In this document: positions 34,577 to 44,868 of the stretch, piece after piece
Numbering within the stretch: the stretch's first letter is position 1
Layout: every line of letters begins with the position of its first letter
From: CAWDVH01 sp963805705
GTDB lineage: Bacteria > Actinomycetota > Actinomycetes > Streptosporangiales > Streptosporangiaceae
NCBI GenBank assembly: GCA_963805705.1
Contig: CAWDVH010000001.1
Location: 310,001 to 374,000, forward strand
Length of the DNA stretch: 64,000 bases
Reading direction: 5' to 3'
Program-made: the position numbers and the translations under genes
Notes under the pieces: model-generated
Told to the model about the DNA's origin: nothing
Database searches by the model: none
Seen by the model: only the letters and a program-made list of their open reading frames with translations

Positions 34577-37500
34577 ATGGCGATAGCCGCACCGCCGCAG
34601 TTCCCGATCGTCGCGGGCAGTGCCAAGGGCCGCGACGTCGCCGCCCTGCACGGGGCGCTGGCCCAGCTCCGGCTCCCGGTCGCGCCCGGCGATCAGGCCG
34701 GCCGGCGGGTCGGCTTGACCACGCAGGCTGCGATCGCGCAGGTGCAGACCGCCGCGGGCCTGCCGGTCACCGGTGTCGTGGACGGCGCCACCGCAGCGGC
34801 CGTGCAGGCCCAGGCCGACCACGCGTTCTACGCCCGCAGCAAGACCCGCACGGCGCGGCTGCAGGCCCTGCTCGGGCAGGCCGGCTTCCCGGTCGACGCG
34901 GCGGAGAGCAAGGCGCGCACGCTCGGGCCGGCCACGACCGCGGCGATCCAGGCCTTCCAGCAGGCCCAAGACCTGCCCGCCGATGGCCAGCTGCAGGCCA
35001 GCATCGTGCAGCGGCTGGCCGCGGCGGCGCTGGCCGCCCAGCTGTCGACCAAGACCCAGGTGGCCAAGGTCCAGCGGATGGTCCTGATCGCGCTGAAGCG
35101 CTCGGGCGTGCAGGCCACTGTCGACGCGGCGGAACTGCGCGGCCGCCAGCTCGGCGCGACCAGCCAGGCCGCCATCAGCGCCCTGCAGCAGCACTACAAG
35201 TTGCCGGTGACCGGGACGATCGACCCGGCGACGTATGACCGGCTCGTCTCGGTCGTGGCCAGCCGCCCACAGCCTGCCGCCCAGCTCAGCGTTGGCGACG
35301 GCACAGTCCTGCGCACCCTGCCCCGTGCGCTGCGGCTCAACATGACCAACGCCGACGTGCCGACCCTGCAGCACTCGCTGGCGTTCCTCGGCTATCCGGT
35401 CGACGACACCGAGGTCAAGGCCGCGACGTTCGGCGCCTCGACGCGGCTGGCCGTGATCGCGTTCCAGAAGGCTCATCAGCTGCCCGTCGACGGTCACGTC
35501 ACCGGCGCCACGCGCGCCGCGCTCAACGAGGCCATCTCCCAGGCCAACCCGGCCGCGGCGCAGTCCGACGTGGTGCACGTGCGCGGCTCCGTGCGGGACG
35601 AGCGCTGGGCGGCCAAGGCCGGGGTGACGGTCGAGGTGTGGGAGACCGGCCTGCGATCGGACGGCACCCGGCTCGCGGCCCGCAAGACCTTCGCCAACGG
35701 GTTCTTCGACGTGCCCTTCCCCCGGCCGGCCGATTTGCAGACCGGCCAGCCCAAGGCCTCCTACCAGGTACTGGTCAAGGTGCTCGATGCCGCCGGCGCC
35801 GAGCTGAGCCGCAAGACCATCGTCAACCCACCCCCGATCACCTGGAGCAACTTCACCGACGGTGCCCTGCCCTACCGCGCGGCGGTGGAGTACGACACGC
35901 GGCTGGCCGCCGTGACCGGCGTCCTGGGCGCGACGCCAGTGACCTCGATCGAGGAGTCCGACGCCCACCAGGACCTGAGCTTCGTGGCCGCGCGGACGGG
36001 GCAGACGCTCGACGATGTCATGCGCCTGGCGCTCGCCCACCGCGTTGCGGCGGCCGTGGCCACGCCCGCGATCACGCCCGAGGTCGTCTACGCGTTCGTC
36101 CGCCAGCACCTCCCGCCCGCCCTGCCCGGCGACCTGCTGGCCGCCACCGCCCAGTGGGCCGCGATCGACGCGCTGGTCGAGAACACCGCGCGGGCGCTAG
36201 TGTTCCTCGACCCGGCGCAGCAGGAGTCGGTGCTGACCGCGGCGGCCGCGGCCGGCCTGGTCGGGCCGCAGGTCGCCCTCGGCGCCGCCGCCACGGTGAC
36301 CGCGCTGGGCGAGCTCAAGCTGTCCTACGCCCTGGCCAAGCCGCTGCTGCCTGGCAACGGCTCGCTCCAGGACGTGCTCAGCGCGTCGACCGTCCCGCCC
36401 GCCGCATACCCGGCGGTCGCAGCGGCGTTCGTGACCCAGCGCGGGCTGGGCGAAGACTTCTGGTCGGAGCTGTCGGCCAGCGCGGCCACCTACGGCGGCG
36501 CGGATGCGGTGGCCGACCTGCGGCTGACCGCGCAGCTGGCCGACATCGCGCGGCACTTCGTACCGGTGACCACGTTCCTGAAGACGACGCTCGGCGCCGG
36601 GACCGGCGGGTTGACCAAGATCAGCGACCTGGCCACGCTGGACGCGGCGGGCTGGGCCGGCCTCATCGCGGCCAACGGCGCGCAGGTCCCGGACTCCATG
36701 CCCGGCGCCACGGCCGCGGATAAGGCCGCCGCCTACGCCGGCGCGATGGCGGCTCAGGCCGAGCGCCTGTTCCCCTCGGTCTCGCTGGCCGCGGCCGTCG
36801 GCCGGGCCGGCGGCGCCGGGCTGGCCCGGATCGGCGACGCCCAGGCCTTCCTTGGCGACCATCCCGACCTGGACCTGATGGTGCACAACGTCGACAAGTA
36901 CCTGCAGACCGCCAGCGTCTCGCTGGACGCTCCGGTGCTGGCCGACGTCAAGGCCCTCCAGCGGCTGAATCGGATCGCGCCGACCTCGGCCGTGGCGGCG
37001 GCCGCCGCCACGGCCGGGATCACCAGCGCGACCCAGGTGGCGTTCGTGGGCCGCGAGCGGACCATCGGCCAGCTCACCGCGGCGGGCGTCGCCGCGCAGG
37101 TCGCCACCACCGTGGCCAACCGGGCCGAAACCCAGTACGCCCAGGCGCTGAGCCTGCTCACCGACTACCACTTCGGACTGCACCGGGCCGACCCGGCGGC
37201 GATCATCAGCCACACCTGGACCCTGGCCGAGCAGCAGGCGGCGATCGGCGACGTGCCCGACCTGGAGACGCTGTTCGGCTCGCTCGGCTACTGCGAGTGC
37301 GGCGACTGCCAGTCCCTGCTGAGCCCGGCGGCGTACTTCGTCGACATCCTGCGGTTCCTGACCGCGCAGCCATCGCAGACCGCCGGCCAGACCGTGGCTG
37401 ACGTCCTGCTCGCCCGGCGGCCGGACCTGGCCAACATCACGCTCGGCTGCCGTAACACCGAGGTCGTGCTGCCGTACATTGACCTGGTCTGCGAGGTCCT

Positions 37501-40500
37501 CGAGGCGGCGGTCAGCGGTGCGCCCGGCTTCTCCTACCAGTCCGACGGCGACCAGGCCGAGCTGCGGGCGTTCCCGGCCAACGTCGACGCCGCGGTCTAC
37601 GATCAGCTGCGCACGGCCGATCATCCGCTCACGCCCGTCTTCGACCTGTGGCAGGCCGAGGCGCGCGCGTGGCTGGGGCTGCTCGGGGCACCGCGCTGGT
37701 CACTGATGCAGACGCTGCAGGTCCGGCCCGTCGGCGGCCCGGACGTCCCGTCGGGCGTGGACGTCGCCGCGGAGTTCTTGGGGCTCTGCAGCCATGAGGC
37801 CGATCTGGTCACGACACCGGCCGACGCGGCAGCGCTGGGAAATATCTGGCAGTTCGACGCCAGCCGGGCGACGATCGGTGCCCGGGAGCTGATGACGGCC
37901 GGCTCGCTCGACTACGGCCAGCTGGTCGTGCTCGTCGAGCTGGGGTGGGTCAACGCGGCCAGCGACGGACCCGCGCCGATGAGCATCGACACCTCGGCCT
38001 CGGCATGCGACCCGGACCAGCAGGCCGTGGTGAACTGCACCCCGGAGCGACTGGACCGGCTGCACCGGTTCATCCGGCTGTGGCGGCACGGCAGCTGGCA
38101 GGCGTGGCAGCTGGACCTGCTGCTGCGCGCGCCGGCCGTCACCGGTGCCGACGCCGGCCAGACCCTGGCCGGGCTCGCCGGCATGGCGCAGCTGCAGGCG
38201 CGCCTGGGCGTGGACCCGGCCCGCGCCGCGGCCATGGTCGCCGACCTCGATACCCTGGCCCACCGCGATCCGGCCGACCTGACCACGCAGGTGCCCAGCC
38301 TGTACGCGCAGGTGTTCCAGAGCGCCGCGGTTACCGACCCGGTTGACGTCGGCCTGGCGCTGCCGCTGGACTCGTCGCAGACGCTGACGGCCCACGGGCC
38401 GGCCATCATGGCCGCACTCGCCATCGGGGCCGATGACTTCGCCGCGATCACGGCCCAGGTCGGCGACGTGCTGGCGGTACCGAACCTGAGCGCCGCCTAT
38501 CGGGTCGTGACCCTGGCCGGGGCGCTCCGGCTGACCGTGGCCCAGCTGCTGACGCTGCTCGGCCCGCTGGGCGCCAGCCCGTTTGGCTCGCCCGCCGCGC
38601 TGGCCGGCTTCCTGGACGACTGGGCCGTGGTCACCGCGACCGGGCTAACCGTCGACGAGGTGGCCTATCTCCTGTTGCGCCAGCCGGATGCGCCGCAGGG
38701 ACTGCGCGACGACGCCATCGCCGACTTCCTGACCGGGCTGCGCGACGCGCTCAAGGCCGCGCCGCCCGAGCAGGTCGACGGGCAGGCGGTGTCGGCCGTC
38801 GCGGCCCAGTTCGCGGTGCCGACCGCGCAGGCCCGCGTCCTGCTGGAGTCCCTCGCGCCCGGCGGCGCGACGCTGCTGGCCGCGCTCACCGATCCGGCGC
38901 TCACGGCGCTAGCGCCGGACGGCTCCTACCAGCTGCCCGCCAGCCGGGCCGTGCTGCCGACTGCCTTCGCCGCCGCCGACCTGCTGCGCAAGGCCGTGCT
39001 GCTGCTGGGGCGGCTGAAGGTGACCGGGGTGGACGACACGAGCTGGCTGCTGGCCAGCGCGGGCAACGTCGGCGCGCTCCAGCTGGCCGACCTGCCGGTC
39101 ACCGCCGACCCGGCCGCCTCGCTGCTGCCGGCCCTGACCGAGCTGGCCCGCTGGGCCGCGCTGCGCGCCGCCTATCCCGAGCCGGACACCTCGTCCCTGC
39201 GCGCGGTGCTCGACTGCGCCCGCGCCACGGACGGGGCCGGCCAGCCGGCCAGCACCCCGGCCGACGTACTGGGCCTGCTGGCCGCCCTGGTCCAGGTCGA
39301 CCCGCCGACGCTGGCCGGCCTGGCCAGCGCGCTCAGCCTGCAGCTGACGGCCGCCCGCAACGACTACCTCGACCTGCGGACCTACGGCCGGCTCGCCGAC
39401 GGCGTGTCGCTGCTGCGCCGCCTCGGTGTCGACGCGGCCACAGCGGCGGGCTGGGCCGCGCGGCAGGGCGGCCCGGCTACCCCGGCCACCATCGCCGCCC
39501 AGGTCCGGCAGGCGGCCAAGGCGCGCTCGGACTACGCGGCGTGGCTGGCGGCGGCCACGCCGATCATGGACGACCTGCGGGAGGGCAAGCGTGACGCCCT
39601 CGTCGCACACCTGCTCGACGTGTCGGCCCAGACCCAGCCGCCGACCGTCACGGTCGACGCCGTGACCTGGCCCAATCCGCTGTACTGGAGGGATTCTGAC
39701 GACCTGCTGCGGCATTTCCTGATCGACGTGGAGATGTCGTCGTGCCAGCTCACGACGCGGGTCAAGCAGGCCACCAGCTCGGCGCAGATGTTCGTGCAGC
39801 GCTGCCTGCTCAACGTCGAGCGGCCCGCGGTGCAGGTCGGCAGCGACGAGCTGAGCGACCAGGCGTCGCTGAACGCGTGGAGCCAGTGGCGGTGGATGAA
39901 GAGCTACCGGCTCTGGGTGCCCGCACGGCAGGTGTTCTTCTGGCCCGAGAACTGGATCACGCCCGAGCTGCGGGACGACAAGTCCCCGTTCTTCGAGGAG
40001 CTGGAGAGTGAGCTGGCCCAGAGCGACCTGACCAGCGACCTGGCCCAGGCGGCGCTGCAGCATTACCTCGAGAAGGTCAACGCGGTTCGCCGCCTGGACG
40101 TGCTGGGTGTCTATCACGAGATCGACGACGACGACAGCATCCCGGATACCGACCGGCTGCACGTGGTCGCGCGCACGCACGCCGACCCGGCGGTGTATTA
40201 CTACCGGGCCTTTGACCTACTGGCCGGGAGCTGGTCGGCGTGGCAGAAGATCGATGTCGACATCACCGGCGACCACCTCATGCCGGTTGTCTACAACCGC
40301 AAGCTGCACCTGTTCTGGCTGTCGATCTTGCGCAAGCCGCAGAAGGTCAGCAAGCAGCCGCCCGCGCGCCAGAGCGCGTCGGCCACCCCGGATGACGCGG
40401 CGGCCGCTCCGCAGCAGCTTGAGCTGCAGCTGTCGTGGACGGTGCAGACCGCGGACGGGTGGACACCCAAGCAGGTCTCCCGCGAGCGCCTGGTGCACCC

Positions 40501-43500
40501 GTGGGAGCGTCCGGACCTCAGCTACACAATCAAGCCGCGGTACAAGAGCCGCGAGAACCAGCTGTGGATCGACCTGTTCATCACCACCTCACCGGAGTTC
40601 AATAACACCCCCGGCTATGACCCGTTCACCGGGACCCGGCGCGTGATGACCAAGACGCGGGCCAGCGAGACCATGCGGCCCTGGCACTCTTCGTCGTTCG
40701 TCTTCGACGGCGCGGTCATCGCGGCCAAGATGCGGGCGCTGCGCGGCAACTACCACCTGATCGGCCCGGACGGGAGCGTGGGTGACACCGCCACCTTTAC
40801 CACCTCGTGGGACTACGTGCACACCGGTTTCTCCGATGTCGGCCGGGCCATTGGCTTCCTCGACGGCCCCTACGAGAACGCGCCGCGCCTGCCGCTGCCC
40901 GACGGGCTGCATTACCAGTTCAACCGGCTGACCAACAACATCGAGCCGGCGACCGCCAACACCCGGCGGGTGGCCGTGCTGGAGAACGGCACGACCCGCC
41001 AGCTGCTCGACCTCGACCCGAATCCGGCCCAGCGCAGCGCCGACTTCGCCCGCGGCCCGTTCGAGCTGATCTTCAGCCAGGATCACATCGCCTTTGACGC
41101 CGCCGCGTGGGGCCTGGAGCCGTTCCTGTACCAGGACGACCGGCGCTCGTACTTCGTGACGCCGGAGCCGCATGTCACCCAGCTGAGTTACAACACCTAC
41201 GTCAACGACCGCGCTTACCGGTTCCGCAGCTTCTACCACCCCTACACCGCGCTGTTCCTGCGCGAGCTGGCCCGCGGCGGGGTGGCCGGGCTGCTCAACC
41301 GGTCCGTCCAGTCGGCACCGCAGACCTACTTCCCCGGCAATTCCTTCAGCTTCGACGCCACGTACCACCCGGTGGCGCCGAGTTACGCCGACCCGGGCGC
41401 CGCCGCCGACATCGTCGACTTCGACCGGTCCAGTGCCTACGCGATCTATAACTGGGAGACCTTCTTCCACATCCCGTTCCTGATCGCGACCCGGCTGAGC
41501 GCCAATGAGAAATTCGAGGACGCGCTCGGCTGGTTCCATTACGTCTTCGATCCCACCAACGTGCAGGGAACGCAGACCCCGCAGCGGTTCTGGGTCACCA
41601 AGCCGTTCGCCGACACCAACTCCGACGACTACCGCCAGCAGCGGATCGAGAACCTGCTGGCCGACATCGGGGCCAATCTCGGCCAGCTCCAGGCGTGGCG
41701 CAACGACCCGTACAACCCGTTCCTCATCGCCCGCTTCCGTCCGGTCGCGTTCCAGAAGACCGTAGTCATGCGCTACCTGGACAACCTGGTCACCTGGGGC
41801 GACCGACTGTTCGCGCAGGACACGCTGGAGGCGATCAACGAGGCGACCATGCTCTATGTGCTGGCCCAGGAGCTGCTCGGGCCCGCGCCCGAGGCCGTGC
41901 CGAGCACCGGGCACGCGGACCGGTCCTGGCATGACCTGGTCACGTCGGGCACGGTCGACGCCTTCGGCCAGGCGTCGGTGACCGTCGCGCTGGAGAACCT
42001 GGCCGCGCCTCCGTCGGCGTCACCCAACCCGAGCCCGGCCAGCCAGCCCCTGCCGGTGATCGTGGGGGACCAGTACTTCTGCGTGCCGCCCAACACCATG
42101 CTGCTGGCGTACTGGCCGACCGTCGCCGACCGGCTGTTCAAGATCCGCCACTGCATGAACCTGGCCGGCATCGTGCGCCAGCTACCGGTGTACGAGACCC
42201 CTATCGACCCGGCCCTGCTGGTCAAGGCCGCGGCGGCGGGCGTCGACCTGGACAGCGTGGTCAGCCCATCCGCCGCGCAGGGCAGCGAGTACCGTTACCG
42301 CGTCCTGCAGGCCAAGGCCGAGCAGCTGTGCGCTCAGGTGCAGGCGCTCGGCGACAAGACCCTGTCGGTGCTGGAGAAGCGCGATGCTGAGCAGCTCGCG
42401 CTGCTGCGCGCGGCCAACGAGTCCGCCGTGCTGCAGGCCAGCCTGGCCGTCCACGCCGACCAGATCGACGACGCCCGGCATCAGGTCGACATCGCCCAGA
42501 AGGCCAAGGACACGGCCGAGCAGCGGCGCGCCTATTACCAGAGCCGGGACCTGATCAGCCTGTGGGAGGGGACGGCCCTGGCACTGTCGGGTACCTCGGC
42601 GCTGGCCGAGACCGCGATCGCGGTCGGCTACATCCTGGCCGGCGGCCTGAAGCTCATTCCCAACTTCGTCATCGGGGCCAGCGGCTTCGGCGGCACGCCG
42701 CACGCGGTGGCCGGCGAGGGCGGCCAGAACATCGGCGACGCGGCCGACAACGCGGTGAAGACCCTGCAGGCCGGAGCGGCCGCGCTCGACAAGTTCGCCA
42801 CGCTCGCGGCGACCATGGGCAGCTACCAGCGCCGCATGGACGACTGGAACTTCCAGGCCGACCTGGCCGTGACCGAGTCCTCGTCGGCCGACATCGCGAT
42901 CCTGACCGCCCAGGTGCGCCAGGCCCTGGCCGAGCACCAGCTTGACGTGCTCAACGTCCAGATCGACACCGCCGCTCAGGTCAGCGACTACCTGACCAGC
43001 AAGTTCACCAGCCAGCAGCTGTATGAGTGGATGCTCGGCCAGCTGGCCACGGTCTACTTCCAGGCCTACACCCAGGCCGTCGACATGGCCAAGCGGGCCG
43101 AGGCGGCGCTGGCCCGCGAGCTGGGCCGCACCGACCTCACCTTCATCCAGTTCGGCTACTGGGACGGGCTGCGCAAGGGCCTGCTGGCCGGCGAGCGGCT
43201 GGCCAGCGACCTGGCCCGGATGGACGCCGCCTACCTGCGCTATCACACCCGCGAACTAGAGCTGACCAAGCACGTGTCGATGGCCCAGTTCATGCCCCTG
43301 TCGCTGCTGGCGCTCAAGACCGCCGGGACGTGCACGGTGACGCTGCCGGAGTGGATCTATGACCTGGATTACCCCGGCCACTACCGGCGCCGCATCGTCT
43401 CGGTCGCGGTCACGATCCCGTGCGTGGCCGGGCCGTGGAGCGGCGTGCACGCGACGCTGACGCTGACCGCCAACGCCATGCGCGCAACGCCCGACGTGGC

Positions 43501-44239
43501 CGGGAGCTACGGCAACCCGCTCGTTCCGGCCGGCGACGCGCGGTTCGTCAGCAACCCGGTGACCACGACCACCATCGCCACCAGCAGCGGCCAGAACGAC
43601 ACCGGGACGTTCGAGCTGTCATTCGGCGACGAGCGGTTCCTGCCGTTCGAGGGGGCGGGCGCGGTCAGCCTGTGGACCATGACCCTGGCGCAGGACGGCA
43701 ATGCCTTCGACCTGTCCACGATCACCGACGTCATCCTGCACGTCCGCTACCAGGCATCCATGGGCACGCCCGAGCTGGCCACGCAGGCGGCCGCGAACCT
43801 GTCCGCCACGTTGCCGACCAACGGGATGCGGCTGCTGGCGCTGAAGAACGAGTTCGGCACGGCGTGGGCGCGCTTCCTCACCCCGGCGCCGGGCGCGGAT
43901 CAGGTGCTGGCGTTCACGCTGACCACCGCCCACCTGCCGTTCTACGTCCGTAACCAGACCGCCACGGTCACGTCCGTCGGCCTCTTCGTGGACACCACGT
44001 CCGGCGACCCGCTTGAGTGCCGGCTGACCGCCCCGGCCGCACCCGCGCCGCAGACCGGGACGGCCGTCGCCGACGCCGCGTTCGGCGGCCTGCACCACGT
44101 AAGCCTGGCCGTGCACGGCGTCCCGGTGACGGGGGACTGGCAATTGTCCGCCCAGGTGCAGGGCGCCGCGGACTGGCACAGTCTCGACCCGCTCACGATC
44201 GGGAACGTCTACCTGGTCATCAGCTTCGCGCTGGCATGA
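34577..44239 (+). CDS. Tc toxin subunit A (pore-forming TcA) with N-terminal peptidoglycan-binding repeats
   Basis: A 3220-residue protein, longer than Photorhabdus TcdA1 (2516 aa). Residues about 17-78, 88-148, 160-223 and 256-318 are four PG_binding_1-like repeats (e.g. AAIQAFQQAQDLPADGQL, AVIAFQKAHQLPVDGHV). A transthyretin/Ig-like domain follows (VHVRGSVRDERWAAKAGVTV). The VRP1 segment with clustered Cys is near 900 (SLGYCECGDCQSLLSPAAYF), a neuraminidase-like segment near 1898 (PVVYNRKLHLFW), the channel tip near 2660-2740 (ISLWEGTALALSGTSALAE, LIPNFVIGASGFGG), and the TcB-binding domain at the C-terminus. TcA pentamers bind the target and inject the TcC effector. A GGGGAGAG site precedes the ATG, 34 bp after the TcB-C stop. 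Confidence 0.92.
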   Translation: MAIAAPPQFPIVAGSAKGRDVAALHGALAQLRLPVAPGDQAGRRVGLTTQAAIAQVQTAAGLPVTGVVDGATAAAVQAQADHAFYARSKTRTARLQALLGQAGFPVDAAESKARTLGPATTAAIQAFQQAQDLPADGQLQASIVQRLAAAALAAQLSTKTQVAKVQRMVLIALKRSGVQATVDAAELRGRQLGATSQAAISALQQHYKLPVTGTIDPATYDRLVSVVASRPQPAAQLSVGDGTVLRTLPRALRLNMTNADVPTLQHSLAFLGYPVDDTEVKAATFGASTRLAVIAFQKAHQLPVDGHVTGATRAALNEAISQANPAAAQSDVVHVRGSVRDERWAAKAGVTVEVWETGLRSDGTRLAARKTFANGFFDVPFPRPADLQTGQPKASYQVLVKVLDAAGAELSRKTIVNPPPITWSNFTDGALPYRAAVEYDTRLAAVTGVLGATPVTSIEESDAHQDLSFVAARTGQTLDDVMRLALAHRVAAAVATPAITPEVVYAFVRQHLPPALPGDLLAATAQWAAIDALVENTARALVFLDPAQQESVLTAAAAAGLVGPQVALGAAATVTALGELKLSYALAKPLLPGNGSLQDVLSASTVPPAAYPAVAAAFVTQRGLGEDFWSELSASAATYGGADAVADLRLTAQLADIARHFVPVTTFLKTTLGAGTGGLTKISDLATLDAAGWAGLIAANGAQVPDSMPGATAADKAAAYAGAMAAQAERLFPSVSLAAAVGRAGGAGLARIGDAQAFLGDHPDLDLMVHNVDKYLQTASVSLDAPVLADVKALQRLNRIAPTSAVAAAAATAGITSATQVAFVGRERTIGQLTAAGVAAQVATTVANRAETQYAQALSLLTDYHFGLHRADPAAIISHTWTLAEQQAAIGDVPDLETLFGSLGYCECGDCQSLLSPAAYFVDILRFLTAQPSQTAGQTVADVLLARRPDLANITLGCRNTEVVLPYIDLVCEVLEAAVSGAPGFSYQSDGDQAELRAFPANVDAAVYDQLRTADHPLTPVFDLWQAEARAWLGLLGAPRWSLMQTLQVRPVGGPDVPSGVDVAAEFLGLCSHEADLVTTPADAAALGNIWQFDASRATIGARELMTAGSLDYGQLVVLVELGWVNAASDGPAPMSIDTSASACDPDQQAVVNCTPERLDRLHRFIRLWRHGSWQAWQLDLLLRAPAVTGADAGQTLAGLAGMAQLQARLGVDPARAAAMVADLDTLAHRDPADLTTQVPSLYAQVFQSAAVTDPVDVGLALPLDSSQTLTAHGPAIMAALAIGADDFAAITAQVGDVLAVPNLSAAYRVVTLAGALRLTVAQLLTLLGPLGASPFGSPAALAGFLDDWAVVTATGLTVDEVAYLLLRQPDAPQGLRDDAIADFLTGLRDALKAAPPEQVDGQAVSAVAAQFAVPTAQARVLLESLAPGGATLLAALTDPALTALAPDGSYQLPASRAVLPTAFAAADLLRKAVLLLGRLKVTGVDDTSWLLASAGNVGALQLADLPVTADPAASLLPALTELARWAALRAAYPEPDTSSLRAVLDCARATDGAGQPASTPADVLGLLAALVQVDPPTLAGLASALSLQLTAARNDYLDLRTYGRLADGVSLLRRLGVDAATAAGWAARQGGPATPATIAAQVRQAAKARSDYAAWLAAATPIMDDLREGKRDALVAHLLDVSAQTQPPTVTVDAVTWPNPLYWRDSDDLLRHFLIDVEMSSCQLTTRVKQATSSAQMFVQRCLLNVERPAVQVGSDELSDQASLNAWSQWRWMKSYRLWVPARQVFFWPENWITPELRDDKSPFFEELESELAQSDLTSDLAQAALQHYLEKVNAVRRLDVLGVYHEIDDDDSIPDTDRLHVVARTHADPAVYYYRAFDLLAGSWSAWQKIDVDITGDHLMPVVYNRKLHLFWLSILRKPQKVSKQPPARQSASATPDDAAAAPQQLELQLSWTVQTADGWTPKQVSRERLVHPWERPDLSYTIKPRYKSRENQLWIDLFITTSPEFNNTPGYDPFTGTRRVMTKTRASETMRPWHSSSFVFDGAVIAAKMRALRGNYHLIGPDGSVGDTATFTTSWDYVHTGFSDVGRAIGFLDGPYENAPRLPLPDGLHYQFNRLTNNIEPATANTRRVAVLENGTTRQLLDLDPNPAQRSADFARGPFELIFSQDHIAFDAAAWGLEPFLYQDDRRSYFVTPEPHVTQLSYNTYVNDRAYRFRSFYHPYTALFLRELARGGVAGLLNRSVQSAPQTYFPGNSFSFDATYHPVAPSYADPGAAADIVDFDRSSAYAIYNWETFFHIPFLIATRLSANEKFEDALGWFHYVFDPTNVQGTQTPQRFWVTKPFADTNSDDYRQQRIENLLADIGANLGQLQAWRNDPYNPFLIARFRPVAFQKTVVMRYLDNLVTWGDRLFAQDTLEAINEATMLYVLAQELLGPAPEAVPSTGHADRSWHDLVTSGTVDAFGQASVTVALENLAAPPSASPNPSPASQPLPVIVGDQYFCVPPNTMLLAYWPTVADRLFKIRHCMNLAGIVRQLPVYETPIDPALLVKAAAAGVDLDSVVSPSAAQGSEYRYRVLQAKAEQLCAQVQALGDKTLSVLEKRDAEQLALLRAANESAVLQASLAVHADQIDDARHQVDIAQKAKDTAEQRRAYYQSRDLISLWEGTALALSGTSALAETAIAVGYILAGGLKLIPNFVIGASGFGGTPHAVAGEGGQNIGDAADNAVKTLQAGAAALDKFATLAATMGSYQRRMDDWNFQADLAVTESSSADIAILTAQVRQALAEHQLDVLNVQIDTAAQVSDYLTSKFTSQQLYEWMLGQLATVYFQAYTQAVDMAKRAEAALARELGRTDLTFIQFGYWDGLRKGLLAGERLASDLARMDAAYLRYHTRELELTKHVSMAQFMPLSLLALKTAGTCTVTLPEWIYDLDYPGHYRRRIVSVAVTIPCVAGPWSGVHATLTLTANAMRATPDVAGSYGNPLVPAGDARFVSNPVTTTTIATSSGQNDTGTFELSFGDERFLPFEGAGAVSLWTMTLAQDGNAFDLSTITDVILHVRYQASMGTPELATQAAANLSATLPTNGMRLLALKNEFGTAWARFLTPAPGADQVLAFTLTTAHLPFYVRNQTATVTSVGLFVDTTSGDPLECRLTAPAAPAPQTGTAVADAAFGGLHHVSLAVHGVPVTGDWQLSAQVQGAADWHSLDPLTIGNVYLVISFALA

Positions 44240-44655
44240 AAGCCGGTCCAGTGGCGGCGCGCTCCGCGGGGACAGCGGCGGATCCGGTGGTCGCGTACGC
44301 CCTGCGCGCGATCTTGTCGTGCGTCGACCCCGAACGCGTGCTGGTGTTCGGCTCGCGCAGCCGCGGGCCGGCACGCCCGGACAGCGACCTGGACCTGATC
44401 GTCGTGGCCGACGCCGGACCGCGCCAGCGCCGGCTGGAGCGTGAGCTGCGCGAGAGTCTCAGCCTGCTGGCGCTGCCGGTGGATGTGCTACTGCGCACCC
44501 CGGCCCAGGTGGCTCAGGCGCGCCCGCAGTCATTTCTGGGCAGCGTCGTGGAGACGGCGGTCGTCATCTATCCCGGGCCGGAGGGCAATGCCGCAACTGG
44601 GCCCTGGCAAGGAGAAAGCGCCGCAGACTGTCGCCGGCAACGCTCACTCGAATAG
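44236..44655 (+). CDS. Minimal nucleotidyltransferase (MNT-like) coupled to the Tc operon
   Basis: A 139-residue protein with the polymerase-beta-type motif VFGSRSRGPARPDSDLDLIVVAD: GS, then the D-x-D pair that binds metal. A later Asp (LLALPVDVLLRT) fits the third carboxylate. The size and motif match MNT-domain proteins, many of which are antitoxins that AMPylate a HEPN partner; no HEPN gene lies beside it. Its ATG overlaps the TcA stop (ATGA), which implies translational coupling to the toxin gene. It could modify a toxin component or protect the producer, but both are inference. The C-terminal 25 residues look non-conserved. Confidence 0.78.
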   Translation: MKAGPVAARSAGTAADPVVAYALRAILSCVDPERVLVFGSRSRGPARPDSDLDLIVVADAGPRQRRLERELRESLSLLALPVDVLLRTPAQVAQARPQSFLGSVVETAVVIYPGPEGNAATGPWQGESAADCRRQRSLE

Positions 44656-44868
44656 CTTAGACGCCTTTTTACGATGTGACTATTTCCTTATGGACTAGTC
44701 TCCCGCAATATCTCACCCTTAAGTACGACCAAGTCCTTAGACGATAACACCCAGCTGCTCCCGGCGGAAGAACCTGTGGGGCTCGATAGCTCCGTTGCAC
44801 GGACCGCGAGCGGGTGATCTGGCTGGTCGGCCAGATGGGATCATCGCCCGGGTGCTCTTCTCCACCGT
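44656..44868. other. Gene-free AT-richer gap downstream of the Tc operon
   Basis: About 210 bp with a visibly lower GC stretch at 44650-44750. No gene or hairpin terminator was recognised. Confidence 0.4.

Noticed and set aside
34514..36109. A 531-codon minus-strand frame opposite the start of TcA
   Set aside because: Shadow of TcA; no domain, no ribosome site and very biased composition.
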